Source: Struthidea cinerea (Eukaryota; Chordata; Aves; Passeriformes; Corcoracidae). Taken from it: 64,000 bases of DNA. Where the stretch lies: positions 186,001 to 250,000 of the forward strand of contig VZTI01003407.1 in assembly GCA_013397865.1 (NCBI GenBank), in the 5' to 3' direction. The position numbers and the translations under genes are program-made. Below the pieces are notes generated by a model. It was not told the DNA's origin. It did no database searches and worked only from the letters and a program-made list of their open reading frames with translations. The first letter of the stretch is position 1. Each line of letters opens with the position of its first letter. Shown piece by piece: positions 52,401-64,000 of this stretch.

Positions 52401-53842
52401 CTATATCTTCTGTCCTTAGCTTTTATTGTCCTCATATGTCTATGACACTCAAGGTTAACTCTCAGGAGGACTTGAACTACCTCACCCACTTCCCAAGGGA
52501 GAATATTCTCACCGTGTCTCAAATAAGCTAGAGTGAAATTATCTCAATTAGTCCTATTAAATTGTCTCACACTACACACAGCAATTCTAGAGGAGCTCAG
52601 AGACTGTAGAGATTTAAAATGCCTAAGTCCATTCAATTACTTCACAAAGCATGAAAAAGTTTCATCAGAAGACTTTATAAAACCCACACTCAACTCTCCC
52701 TGCACTGCTGCCTCCAAATGAGTCTGAATATGACAGTGAGTGTTTCACAATAATAAACTGTATTGGATCTGTTCATCTCCTGCTTTATGGATTTCTCAGA
52801 AAGAGCATCTAATTTTGTTCAGGAGGGAGATAGAGACCCTCAGCTTTTTTAAGGAGTAAGGCTCTTGATCACTTGAGATTTCTAACAGTGATTGTGGGCT
52901 CCCATAGACCCCACTCTCGCACACCTCACTCTCTACACATATATTATGATTGCTTAATGGTTGATTGCTCCACACTGAAAAGCTGATCCCTGAAAATTCT
53001 TTAACTGATGGAGAATACAGGCACAGGGAATAAGAGGAATCAGAATTCCTCTCTGTTACTCAGCAGCTCTAGATTACTAATCTTACTGATTAAATGGGAT
53101 ATAATAATGCCAGTGTGAAACGGGACTGTTAAAATATTTTCCTGGGGAAACTTGTGGAGCTTGCATAAGTGTTCTTTCATTCATGAAAACATGGAGTTGA
53201 TGAAGCACTTCTGGACTGAAAATCAGTATTTCCCTTACAAATGGAAATCCCTCCTAACCAATTGCAAAATAAGCAAAAAATGTCAGCTTGAAAACACTTG
53301 GATTGACAGGTTACGGTAAAAGTTGCTTACGTCTGCTGTTTTCGGAACACAAAGTTTTCACTTTCCAAAAGATAGTGCTTTTTCTGACATATTTCATTAT
53401 GTTGTGCACTGGTGTTGCTAACGGACAGGGTTCCCAACCTTCACCCTTGTGAGTTTTCAATTTTTCTAAGGATGTCACACTTTAAAAAAAAAATCTCCAT
53501 CATCACACCTGAACTTCGTGTCCCATGATTTTATCTCTGACTATGGACATCTTGGCTCTTGATCTCTTGTTTCTACCTTAATTAAGTGGAAAACAATCAC
53601 TCAGAGTAGCCAGTGATCTGGAATGTTTCCATACAGAGATCTGGAGAGCAGGAGGGTTTTTTCCTCTGCCTGGCTCTCACTTCTCTTGCTTTGAAGTACA
53701 ACCTAGATAAATTATTTTCTGTTCTCTGTCCATCACATAATATTTGAGAGTATGTCACTCTCCTGTAGCCTTACTGTACTGGCACACACAGGCTGTTTCA
53801 GTGGTTACAAGAACTGGCAGAGCAAAATTTACAGTGAAGAAT
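46417..53842. other. Intergenic region, distal part
   Basis: About 7.4 kb of AT-rich unique DNA with no recognisable exon or intact transposon. Around 51920-51970, a ctgaagtcaatggg followed by gggatttcaccctgc pattern suggests an ancient amniote L3/CR1-like remnant. A homeodomain-site-rich stretch lies near 49430-49790. Confidence 0.55.
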
Positions 53843-54148
53843 AGTCAAGAGAGGGAGTTTTTACAGGGGGATGTAGTGAAAGGACAGGGAGGAGTGGCTT
53901 TAAACAGAAAGAGGGTAGATTTAGATTAGACATTAGGAAGAATTTCTTTACTGTGAGGTTGGTGAGGCACTGGAACAGGCTGCCCAGAGAAGCTGTGGAT
54001 GCCCCATTCCTGGGAGTGTTCAAGGCCAGGTTGGACGGGGCTCTGAGCAACCTGGTCTAGTGGAAGATGCTTCTGTCCATGGCCAGGGGTTGGAACTAGA
54101 TGGTCTTCAAGGTCCCTTCCAACCCAAACCATTTTAGGATTCTATGAT
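53843..54148 (+). mobile_element. CR1 LINE 3'-end fragment (well preserved)
   Basis: A near-consensus ~300-base CR1 end. It runs from caagagagggagttttta through gattagacattaggaagaa, tttactgtgaggttggtgag and caggctgcccagagaagctg to ggttggaactagatggtc. It ends in cccttccaacccaaacc and ggattctatgat. Better preserved than the 46150 copy, so probably younger. Confidence 0.95.
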
Positions 54149-54311
54149 ATGGAACAGGACTGAAACATTGTCACAAACAAGACACCACAAACTCTCATGG
54201 ACCAAAAAACTCTCAATATAGCAAATACATTATGAAGCCCTCCCTACCTGCATTGAAATTAGATGATATTTTTCTCTCCTGATCAAGTAATCCTTTTCAA
54301 TGCTGTATCTT

Positions 54312-54336
54312 AAAAAAAAAAAAAAAAAAAAAAAAA
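54312..54336 (+). repeat. Poly-A tract (25 A)
   Basis: Uninterrupted A25. CR1 elements do not end in poly-A, and no retrocopied gene is recognisable upstream, so the origin is open. Confidence 0.95.
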
Positions 54337-54983
54337 CCTAACTATTTTCACACTAAATGATAACTTTGGGCAGACTATTCTTTCAAAAAGCAGATAAGGG
54401 CGAGGAGATGATTTGTAAGGTATAAATACAATAGCACTCCTTATGGCTACCATGTTAATTTGGTATGCAGACATGTGCCTCATTTAAACACTTTTGAACA
54501 CTTTCAAGCAGTTATGAAAACAAACAGGATATGTTTTTTTTTTTCAGAAAGCAAAAAGGAAAGGCTGAAAGATTGTATTTCATTATCACTAAACCAGAAG
54601 GTGCAAAATTGGTACAAAGCAGAAGTCAGAAGAGTTGCTGTGATCTAAGTTTCTGAGAAGCAATCTGCACTTACCAGATACAGTGATGGATTGAACTAGA
54701 TCTTTTTCCTGTAGTGATGGCACACATGCCCCTCCACAAAATAAAAAAAATATTTTATATTCAAAGAAGTCAGCTTTCCTTAGAAAACTGAATCCTTTGG
54801 GTTTATTACCAGGAAACTCAAAGAGATTCAACCAAAATGGAAATTTTAAAAAGTTTATTTAAAAAATTCCATTTACCTTCTGTATCTTGAAGTGGGGTCT
54901 TCTTGTCCCCTGCCTTTGTGAGAGCCTGCTCAGTGGCCTTCAGAACTGAAGAGAACTGCACAGTCTCCTGTGAATGCCATGAA

Positions 54984-55320
54984 ATCATAAAATCATTTAG
55001 TTTGGAAAAGACTTTTAGGATTACTTAATCCAGCTGTTAATCCAGTACTTCTAAATCTACCTCTAGATCATGTCCCTAAGTGCCACACCTACACACCTCG
55101 TAAATACCTCCAGGGATGGTGACTCAGCCACTTCCCTAGGCAGCCTTGTTCCAGTGCTTGACAACAATTTCAGAGAAGAAACTTTTCCAAGTAGCCAAAC
55201 TAAATCTCCCCTGGCAAAATTTGAGGCCACTTCCTCTTGTCCTATAACTTGTTACTTGGGAGAAAAGATAAACACACGCCTCACAACAGCTGTTTGTAGG
55301 TCATCCTTTTACCTTTTCCC
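54984..55320 (-). mobile_element. CR1 LINE 3'-end fragment, different subfamily
   Basis: The plus strand begins atcataaaatcatttagttt and continues with ggaaaagacttttaggatta, catgtccctaagtgccacac, aatacctccagggatggtga, gttccagtgcttgacaac and cacttcctcttgtcctataa. This is the reverse complement of a CR1 tail from another subfamily than the plus-strand copy 0.8 kb away. The two face each other tail to tail. Confidence 0.93.
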
Positions 55321-56607
55321 AAGGTAACAACAAACCAGACAGATTCGGTCTGTAAAACTCTGTTAATATTTTTCAACTTGTAATACGAAAAGAGAAAATA
55401 ATTACTGGAAATAAGACAAACCACTAAAAGTTGTTACAATCTAAAAACAGCATTAAATGGCTGGAGATATCCATTCATATACATGACAAAGGACAGATGT
55501 CACCCTCCCCCAATTTTTGTAGTATCTTTTATATGGTGAGGATTGCAGATCAAGGAAGGAAAAGGCTGTCACACCACTGTCCAGCACATGCATCAAGGTC
55601 TATGTCTGCATAAGCCCTGTTGATCTACACAGTTTTGATTGTTTCTTCTAACAAATGTGAAACATTTGGTCAGCAGCCTTTGCTCTTTTGGCACGAACAC
55701 TGTGGATCCACCAGGCAGAAATCTCTGACTACCAGCACAATCAGAGCAGACCACCTTTTTTTCCACCTTTCTTTACGTCTATTACCCTTATCACTGTTTG
55801 GCCTGCATCTTCCAATGAGTGCTGCCACGCAACATATGAACATATTTACTGTATTTGGGGGTTTTTTCAGTTCAAAGTGTCCTTCTCACTGGCCACCAGT
55901 ATGATACCAGTTCTATGCAATGTGTCCTGCAGAACAATAAAATGGGATTTTTTGACACAAGCAGGTATTGGACATATGTCCTGGCAGACAAAGTCAGGTT
56001 CAGTGCAACCCTCTGCCAAACTCTCTGGGAGATACCCTAAAACAAATTATCAACTGAGCTTGGATTTAAATCTGGGTGAAATAATTGCCATCTTCTGAAT
56101 GGAGGCAGGCCTGATGGCTCATCAAGGAAAATGAGGGCCAGAAACAGAAACAAGGAACTAGCAAGAAGGAGAGTATGAGAATACCTTCATGTTCCCCAAC
56201 AATAATGAGAGCCTTCATCAAACCCGCAATGCAAATCTATACTCTACGAGAAAACCTAAGTAGTCTGCACTACTGCTGTCACACGTCTTCTCTCTCATAT
56301 CAATTCTTGCAGCCCTCGTACAGGCTGGCAAAATCCCACAACACCCCTGGGGAAGAAGGGCAGAGACTAGCAGGCTGTCCCATCCCATCCCACCTCCCCA
56401 GCCAGGAGCAGACAGGGGCTGATTCTTGGAAGAAATTCCCTTTCATGAGTGGGAAGAAATTAATTTTCATTTACTTCCAACTCTGAACCTAAACCTAATT
56501 ATTACCTGGCGTCCTTTCTACTGCTCTCCCCTATATTATGTAATAATTTTTGAAAGCTATTATTTTATACTAATTATTACTATAAATAAATATTAATTCT
56601 GTCTTCC
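55321..56607. other. Intergenic segment
   Basis: Unique sequence without a recognised feature. The overlapping plus-strand frames at 55620-56098 show no known domain and no conserved motif. Confidence 0.55.
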
Positions 56608-57074
56608 TGATGCCATGATGATTTTTTGCCTTTTCTTTTATACCCCTTTTATATATCTTTTTATAGCTTTTTGTATTCTCAGTGTTTTTTAGCCTACATT
56701 CTTAGACTTATTTTGTCAAGCTAGGAGACTAAACATTTTAGAAGCCTCGTAGTTAGGGATCAGAAAGCCCCAGACACCAAGGTCCTCTCCAGAACACATT
56801 TTGTAAACCAAGATAGAACCATCCAGGGGAAGGTTCCTTGGGGAAGGGGGCTCACTCGAGCCTCCCATTGGGGAATCTTTAATAGATACGCTAATTAGTA
56901 AGACCTATAGTGATATACCAGATCTTTTATGGGTGTGCATTGCAGTGTGCATTTTGGGGCATTCAATCTGGACGTGGTGCACCTAGGGATCCTTAAAATA
57001 AATACAGAGATAAAATCCCTTTTTCCCTTCTAACCGTGTTTGATTATTGATTTTAAGACCAGGAAAAGGCATCA
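56608..57074 (+). mobile_element. Solo LTR of an endogenous retrovirus-like element
   Basis: A 467-base segment begins TGATGCC and ends GGCATCA, a perfect 7-base terminal inverted repeat of the TG...CA type. An AATAAA polyadenylation signal at 56997-57002 is followed ~70 bases later by the 3' end, with an R/U5-like stretch (ccgtgtttgattattga) between. No retroviral coding sequence lies on either side, so this is a solo LTR left by recombination. I see no clear matching target-site duplication next to the ends. Non-coding. Family assignment (an avian ERV LTR) is by resemblance only. Confidence 0.75.
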
Positions 57075-60000
57075 TTCATAAGTCATACAAAGTGCAAATT
57101 CTAACGCAAAATTTAATTATAAGAATGAATTGAAGGAATACCAGAAGTAAATTAAAACATAAAGCACTGGCCTAAGCAACTCTATTCTCTATTTATATTT
57201 ATCTAGACCCTCTAGAATGAAAAAAAGTTATTTTTCAGTACTAAACCCAAAACTTTAAACATAACTCCAATCCTAATACAATATCAACACCAAGAGTGAT
57301 CACATCAATGAAAGTGAAAGAAAAGCATATTCCCATGGAGAAACATGTCATCTTTCTATTTCCCTAGTCCCTGGAATATCCACCCATAAATTGAGAACAA
57401 TAAACTTTGGATTCCCTATTCCTAACACTACCTTAGCCATGGCATCCATGCAAATCTTGCCTCTACAAGATGACACAGAACATTCATCATTTCCAAAACC
57501 TGCCCATTTTCAACTCTTTGGTAATAATAAGATGCAGAAAAGATCTGGGCTCTTAAGAAGGAATGTGTCAATAAGAGAAAACACCTCTTATCCTGAAATC
57601 TAATCTCTGTCCTAAATTTAAAGCAGGTTAGAGCCTTAACCTAATACCAGCACTAGCCCTAATCTTAGTTATAACCTGGTATGCATTCAGACTATAACTT
57701 ACACAATATCTGCCTTTACCAGCAGCTGTTATCTTGTCTTCTGAACTTTGCAAGCCACAGAGAATCAACTGGAGTCTTGAAAATCCAATTCCAAACTCTA
57801 TGTCTGATGTTAATTATTTGCAAGGCTTGGAGCATAATGAAAGAGCACATCCAATTTCCTACCCTGTCGTCACCTAGCCTCTTCCTAATTCTGTCAGACC
57901 ACCAGCATAAAGACACAAGTATCATGAAGACTTGAATTCCCAAATCCCAGTTATAATACTTGTATTAATTAAACATATGCAAATAGTAAAGAAGGATAAA
58001 GAGCATTTACCCCTTCCTGCAGTCTTCTTGATTCTTCACTCCCCTGAGAAAACCAAAAATCCCTGCAAGTCTCTCTCACACTCCCAAAGCCCAACTCAGA
58101 ATCTACCTTGAAGCCTGGTGTCGGTTTGCACATCCAAACAAGAAATTACTCTTTCACAATTGTCCCCTTCTGAACATTTGGTGCTAGAAACTTTATATTC
58201 TGACTCTTACACAAACCATATATCACTTTTTAAATTATTTTCAGCAGACAAATGTGCAGATTTCAAATTCCCAGCAGATTTGTCTCCACAGATTAGTCCC
58301 AGCAGATTAAGAAAAAATGTGCCCATTAGTCTTTATTCTCCTGCCACCCATACAGGACCTACTGCAATGCCACAGAATTCTGAATCTGAAAAAATTTCAA
58401 AGTCAACCCCAGTCCTAATTCTGGCTGGGGCCTGTAACCAACACAAAAATACACATTCAAATATTTCCTTTCGTCAGCATTTGTCCTCTTCCTAGTTCTG
58501 AGGATCTTAATCTTGGTCATGTTGACAGAACTGGGAAAACTAACAAAATATAATGTTATCTTAGTTTAATTTTAGCTGGGATCCCAGTAAATAGGACTTT
58601 TAAAAATTAAATATCTGGTTTTGGCCAAATATTTTCATTCTTTCTATCTCCAGACAGTCTGCATTGTCAGCAAGTCATAAGAATGAGCTGGATGGTGAAG
58701 AAAAATGTTCTAAATGAGTACATTTCACAGAGAAGTTGATAACGACGGACAGCAACTTCTTCAGCTAATGTATGAAAAAATATATGCTCATCCTTTTATT
58801 AATTTTTAAACATAAATTTATATAGTGTTCTACAGCCCCACAGAATTTCTATGCCACAAATTAAGAAGTGCTCTTCACCAGAAATGACAGATGGGAAGTA
58901 TGATACAAAAAGTATTCTGTTATGAGGAGTTTAATTTTTGCAGCACTGCTATGATTTCAGTTAGTGGGAACCTTTTTAGTTGCATACCTGATGCAAGTTC
59001 TCCACCTAGTGGAGTCAGTTTTAATGCTCCAAAAGATCATAATTCGTTCATGTCATCATTTTTATTTCTGATTCATTCAAGGAGTAATAGAAAGAGTTCC
59101 TTACATAAGATTTTATAAATATTTAAGCTGTATAATAATTTTTTTCAAAATAAAACTTCATTTCACACCATGACTGAAATATTTATAATATCTTTGGAAA
59201 ACATAAAGACCAAGGGAACTATGAAAGTGAAGCCAGTAAAAACAATGAAACTGTATCTACAAAATTATTTGAACAAAACAACCTCAGGTATTTTATTCAT
59301 CTAGGTTTTGACAGCTGAGTGAAGTCCTATTTTTAGAAAATCCCATACCCTTCAGAAATATTAACAACAATCACATTTAAAAGAAAATTTTAGAGCAGGC
59401 AACATAACTGCTCGTACAGCACTGACAAAACAAACCCATCTGGGTGCCAGAGTAAAAAGCAGCAATTTGAACAGCTTATCATGGGGCACAGGAAATTCCA
59501 AATCACTTGAAGTTCTTGTTTTGAGGCTGGATGAAACTGTAAAATACATATTCTGGTGTTACCACATACGTGTGCATGTATGTACACCATGCAAGAATTC
59601 TGTGGGAAAGGAGAAGGAACACTGCCACGCAGAAAGTGAAACTAGATGAACGTGATCATCCAGCCTGCTTAAATGCATGGATCCTGATAATACTCCTCAC
59701 TGTGCTTACAAACAGCCTCTTAGAAGAAAAAAATTTTAAAAAACCAAAATATGTGCTTATAGAAAATACACAGTTCACATCTCAGACCTATCAAGACCAG
59801 CCTGCAGCTCCAGTACCTGTAATCACAACTGTAGCACACGGCACAGAGAATTTAAAGTCCCTTCAGGTAAGTTGGTCCTGAGCCACTTCGGGAGACAACA
59901 GTTAAAACAGAGGGTATGAATTTCACCTCTGCTCTTGCTGGCGACAAGTGCACTTCCAAAGCAATTGGTATAATGCACTGTGCTCCTTGCATGACACATT

Positions 60001-61170
60001 ACTTAATAATTGCACGGCTGCATTTCAAGTCACCTTCAGTTCACAGTAGTTTTTAGTTGTGACTTGACAGCCAGAGTGGGTTACAGTTATCCTGCACTTG
60101 AGATAATGAAGGTATAGATTATAGTTGAGAGCCCACATCAGACAAATGAGGTCACACATCCTGACTCGATACAGATCACCATTATAAAGTTGGTCTCATA
60201 TAACATTACCATCAAAACGGTGCCTTGACTTGTTCAGTGCACTTACCAGAACTCAATTTGCCAGCATTGGAGATCACATTGCCTTTTGCTGATGAAGTTC
60301 CAGTTTAATTTTCCTCACTGTACCGGCTGACTCCCCCACAGCACCCAGCCTTGCAGATGCAGGTAGACTTACTTGGGTACCCTATCTCTGAGTCAGCACA
60401 CCATCTCACGTGCACGCTACGCTGCCTGCACAGCAGCAGCAGGGAGATGTCCCTGCTGCACAGAGGGGAAACTGAGACAGCAGCAGGAGGCTAAGACTTA
60501 TCTTAAACAGATTGCAAACAAGCAGCAGTGGAGGAAAGAGACTTAACCGAGGTCTTTTCCTGTATGCCGATAACATACAACTTTCAAAAGCAGTGCATTA
60601 TACTTTCAAGCAGAAAGGTTGTACTTAATCCAGCACAAAAGATTTCTTCATGCTAGATTAGGCAACCTAAACACAGCATCTTGCTGGGTAAGACACAAAG
60701 CAAGAAAAGACCAGACAGTTTCCTTTTGAACATGGGACATACATATATATTCAGTACTGTCTTTTACAGTGCCTGAGTTTCAACTGTGGCACAAACCTTA
60801 GCACATGAGTTTTGCTGAATTTACTCTTCCTTCCAGAAAAACTAAAATACAAAGTCACATAACTCATGGAATTGTACAGCTATTATTATTTTCTTTTTAC
60901 ATTACTGATGTCCCTGGGCTCCCATCAAATTTTGGCCAGCCAGAAGCACGGAACATTCACAGCAACTTTAGTACACTTATTACTCTGATTCTAGTTCATG
61001 ATCCATCACCAAGAGCAAAACAATTTTTCTCATTTCTGGAGATCAGAGTGAAGGCCTTAATAGTCCAAAAGCTCTTTACTGGAAAGAAAAGGGTTAAATT
61101 ACCCCAGAGTGCTGTCCAGTCCTTCAGAAGAACCTTGGCTCTTTGGAGAGAAGGGCAGAGAAGAACTGTC
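57075..61170. other. Intergenic segment, CCTAA-like motifs and old SINE remnant
   Basis: About 4.1 kb without a supported gene. The first part (57200-58480) is rich in cctaa/ccaa words on the plus strand. A MIR-like remnant lies at 60455-60600. A candidate exon-like interval ending at a cag|gtaagt donor near 59867 is reported as a finding only. Confidence 0.5.
60455..60600 (-). repeat. Ancient MIR-like SINE remnant
   Basis: The plus strand has gaggggaaactgagacag, then aggctaagacttatc, agattgcaaacaagcagcag, tggaggaaagagacttaacc and gaggtctttt. These match in order the reverse complement of the MIR core and head (gaggaaactgaggca...ggttaagtgacttgccc...cagagccgggattcgaaccc). It is diverged and lacks the tail. 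Confidence 0.5.
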
Positions 61171-61931
61171 TGAAGTTCAAAAAAGGCAAATGCAGGGTCC
61201 TGCACCTGGGGAAAAATAACCCCAGGCACCAGCACAGGCTGGGGCTGACCTGCTGGGGAGCAGCTCTGCAGAGAAGGCCCTGGGGGTCCTGGCGGGCAAC
61301 AAGCTGCCCATGAACTTGCAGTGCCCTGGTGGCCAAGAAGGCCAATGGTGTCCTGGGCTGCATTGGGAAGGGCACTGCCAGCAGGTAGAGGGAGGTGATC
61401 CTGGCCCTCTCCTCAGCCCTGGTGAGGCCACGTCTGGTGTGCTGTGTGCAGTTCTGGGCTCCTCAGGACAAGAGAGACATGGAGGTCCTGGAGCAGGTAA
61501 GGCTGAGAGATACAAAGATTATTAAAGTCCAGGAGCATCTCTCTTATGAGGAAAGGCTGAGAGAGTTGGACCTCTTCAGCCTCAAGAAAAGATGCCTGAA
61601 AGGGAACATTCCCAATGTCTGTAAGTATCTGAAGGGAGGGTGCCAAGAGGATGGATCCAGGCTCTGCTCGGTGGTGCCAAGCAGTAGGACAAGAGGCAAT
61701 GGCCAGAAACTGGTGCACAGGAAGTTCTGTGAGAATATGAAGAAAAACTGCTATATTGTGCAGGTGACCAAGCACTGGAACAGATTGTCCAGAGAGGTTG
61801 TGGAGTCTCCCTCCCTGGAGATATTCAAGAACTGTCTGAACACGATTCTCTGCCATATGTTCTAGGACAACCCTGCTTGAACAGGAAGGTTGGACCAGAT
61901 GTGTTCCCTTCCAACCTGACTCATTCTGTGA
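61171..61931 (+). mobile_element. CR1 LINE 3' fragment
   Basis: It starts tgaagttcaaaaaaggcaaa, and continues with gggtcctgcacctgggg, tgggggtcctggcgggcaac, ctcttatgaggaaaggctga, agggagggtgccaagagg and cagagaggttgtggagtctc. It ends with cttccaacctgac and tcattctgtga. The ~156-residue frame across 61395-61865 is a translation of this repeat, not a host gene. GC content is higher than the surroundings. Confidence 0.94.
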
Positions 61932-64000
61932 AATTGCAGAATCCACCAAGAGCTCCCCAGCTGGAGCCATAAGGAATAAAAGTATGCAGCAAAGGCTAGG
62001 AGCGGAGCTAACAGGCCCCTAGTGACCACGCTATGAAAGGTCCTCACCTCCTCAGCAACCTTTCACTTGGTTTTCAGTGTACAAGGGGTTTTCAGTACAT
62101 TTTGGGGCTGCCTGACAGCATGCTCAGCCAGTGTGTATACCCTAAGCCAGTCTTCTGGCCCTCGGTGCATTCCAGTCATGGTTGAAGTCAAAGAATTTTG
62201 CATAACAAATAGCGGTGTGCAAATACCCCAAGCACAATGACAAGGGAACATCAGACTTACACATATGAATGTGGCTGAAACAGGAGGACAAAATTTATAA
62301 TCCCTCTTCCCTATTCTGCCTGGAAAAATGTTTTCTGCTCTTCAGTTGTAGCTATGCTGGCCTTGTGCCAACATACTGCTTTCCAGTTTTTATTCTTCAG
62401 TGACAATAGTCTACTGATTTCATCTGCTACTCCTACTTATACACTGCCTTTATTTCTTCCTGGGAATCAATAAATATTACTGTCCTTCAAAGACAGGAAG
62501 ATAGACTGAGTAATGATTTTCCCTGCTTGCCAGGTTCCTTCCACTGAGACTGTGACAACAAGGCTTCTGGTAATGAGCGAGAAAACATCTGCAATACTCT
62601 TCCATCCTGCTGTCCACAAAAGAGGGACTTCGTGTGCTATGTGCTTCTATTCAATTGAGTCCTAAAGTTTTGTAGTCCAAAAAAAATGAGCTTGTTACCT
62701 GAATGAAAACTGACCTCATGTTCTTTGCTAGAACGTAAATAACCAGAAGGAGAAAAATACATTCTCAGACATTTGAAAAAATTCCCTTAATTGAGGAGCA
62801 TGCCTTGATTTTTATACTTGTTCACACAAGGGTTACTAATAAATCTCATCATTCTGAGCAGCTACGTTGTAGCTACAAAACACTGCTTCAAGAGTAAGAA
62901 CTAATATAATTGCATGGCTCTGGGTTGCTTGGGTTTGTTTTTTTTTTCAAATTCCCTTATGGAATTGTGTGATGTTTTCAATATACAAAAAGGCAAACCA
63001 AAGGAATCAAAATGTTGTTTGGGGACACAGAGCTCCTGCCTTGCCAAATTTCATCTTGTTTACTACCTACTGCTTTGGTGTTAGGATTGTAACACATCTT
63101 AAAGTATATGATTATGGGAAGAAACTTTCTTTACCAGTCATGACTGGGAAAAAAAAAAAAAAAAGCTGAAGTCTTCTGTGAAATTTGTGCAAAAAAAAAA
63201 ACCCCTATGAATCAGAAAATGCAACTGGGGCAAATGGAAGTTTCTAGAAATCATTAATACATGGAAATATTTCAAGCAAGGGAAATATTTTAGCATTGTT
63301 AGTCAGACTTGCAACTGTTGCACCAGCTTATGCAAGCTTGCCATATATTTTCCTTTGGAATGAGGTCACAATTATCTATAATTCACACTACTATCCATGT
63401 TGGTGCCCTCTTGTGTTTGGTGGGGTTTTCTTGGTTTGGGGTTTTTTATTCAGCTATATTAAATTAAGCTGCCATCCGGTTTTAACTTTGGGCTACTTGG
63501 TACTTTCTTAATAACATGACAGATTCTCCTTTCTTAATTGCAGCTCATGAGGTGATCCCTTAAAAAATAAAGTGCTATTACAAGGACACAGAACACAGCT
63601 CACTGTTAGAAAACATATATTCATATATCTACAGCTGAAGGCAATTTTCTGCAGATTGCCACTGGGCAGCTACCGGAAGAGAGGGAACATTTCTTTATTA
63701 TATTATCATTATAATTAGGGTCATACTAGACACAGAAAAAGTATCCCTTGGGACTGGACAGTGATTCCAAATTCTTCTATTTTCTTCCTAAAAATGATAA
63801 ATGCAAAACATTTGAAGTAGCTGTTGTTCCTTTTTTATCTAGGGTACATGGACAAAATCCATCACATTGTTCTTTTATGAATTGACCATTTACTTCAGAA
63901 ATTCTAAAATTACTTTCACAGAGAGACGTTGTTTGTTGGCAAGGATTATATTCAGAGTTATGATTGTGGATATCATTGGAGACATACAGCCTATTTATGT
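61932..64000. other. Intergenic end of window
   Basis: AT-rich unique sequence with A-runs at about 63149-63164 and 63190-63200. I recognise no exon, RNA gene or transposon here. Confidence 0.55.

Noticed and set aside
61395..61865. Plus-strand 156-codon frame with HLSYEERLRELDLFSL
   Set aside because: This peptide is the common translation of CR1 3' ends, and the same motif occurs in the copy at 18165-18938.

Overview
The window is nuclear DNA from a bird, most likely a passerine. The evidence is several 3'-end copies of chicken-repeat-1 (CR1) LINEs, a tRNA-headed SINE with a CR1-like tail (10903-11059) resembling the songbird family TguSINE1, a solo LTR, few recognisable coding exons, and one CpG island. 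Gene density is very low. Most open reading frames are chance ORFs or antisense readings of CR1 copies.

The only protein-coding gene I can support is CA8 (carbonic anhydrase-related protein VIII), on the minus strand. Its second coding exon is 17262-17453 and its third is 13461-13585, both with consensus splice sites and matching intron phases. The first coding exon should lie upstream (higher coordinates) and probably falls in the 137-base assembly gap at 17723-17859, inside the CpG island that marks the promoter. Later exons are not visible, so intron 3 fills the window from 13460 down to base 1. Exon 3 shows Arg where active carbonic anhydrases have the first zinc-binding His, as expected for the catalytically dead CA8 family.

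From about 18.1 kb to the end is the upstream flank of CA8: a 46 kb intergenic region of CR1 fragments in both orientations, a solo LTR (56608-57074), old MIR-like SINE remnants, microsatellites, an AT palindrome pair and a second gap (45237-45335). A CR1 copy sits at the edge of the CpG island. The largest CR1 fragment (31707-33800, minus) keeps decayed reverse-transcriptase sequence.

The most unusual structure is a compound duplication. A contiguous block at 29484-29789 is made of two halves whose near-identical partners lie apart, at 30002-30095 and 34318-34532, separated by 4.2 kb. I found no CRISPR array, operon, tRNA gene, rRNA gene or other new gene system; the window looks like ordinary avian gene-poor DNA around one neuronal gene.
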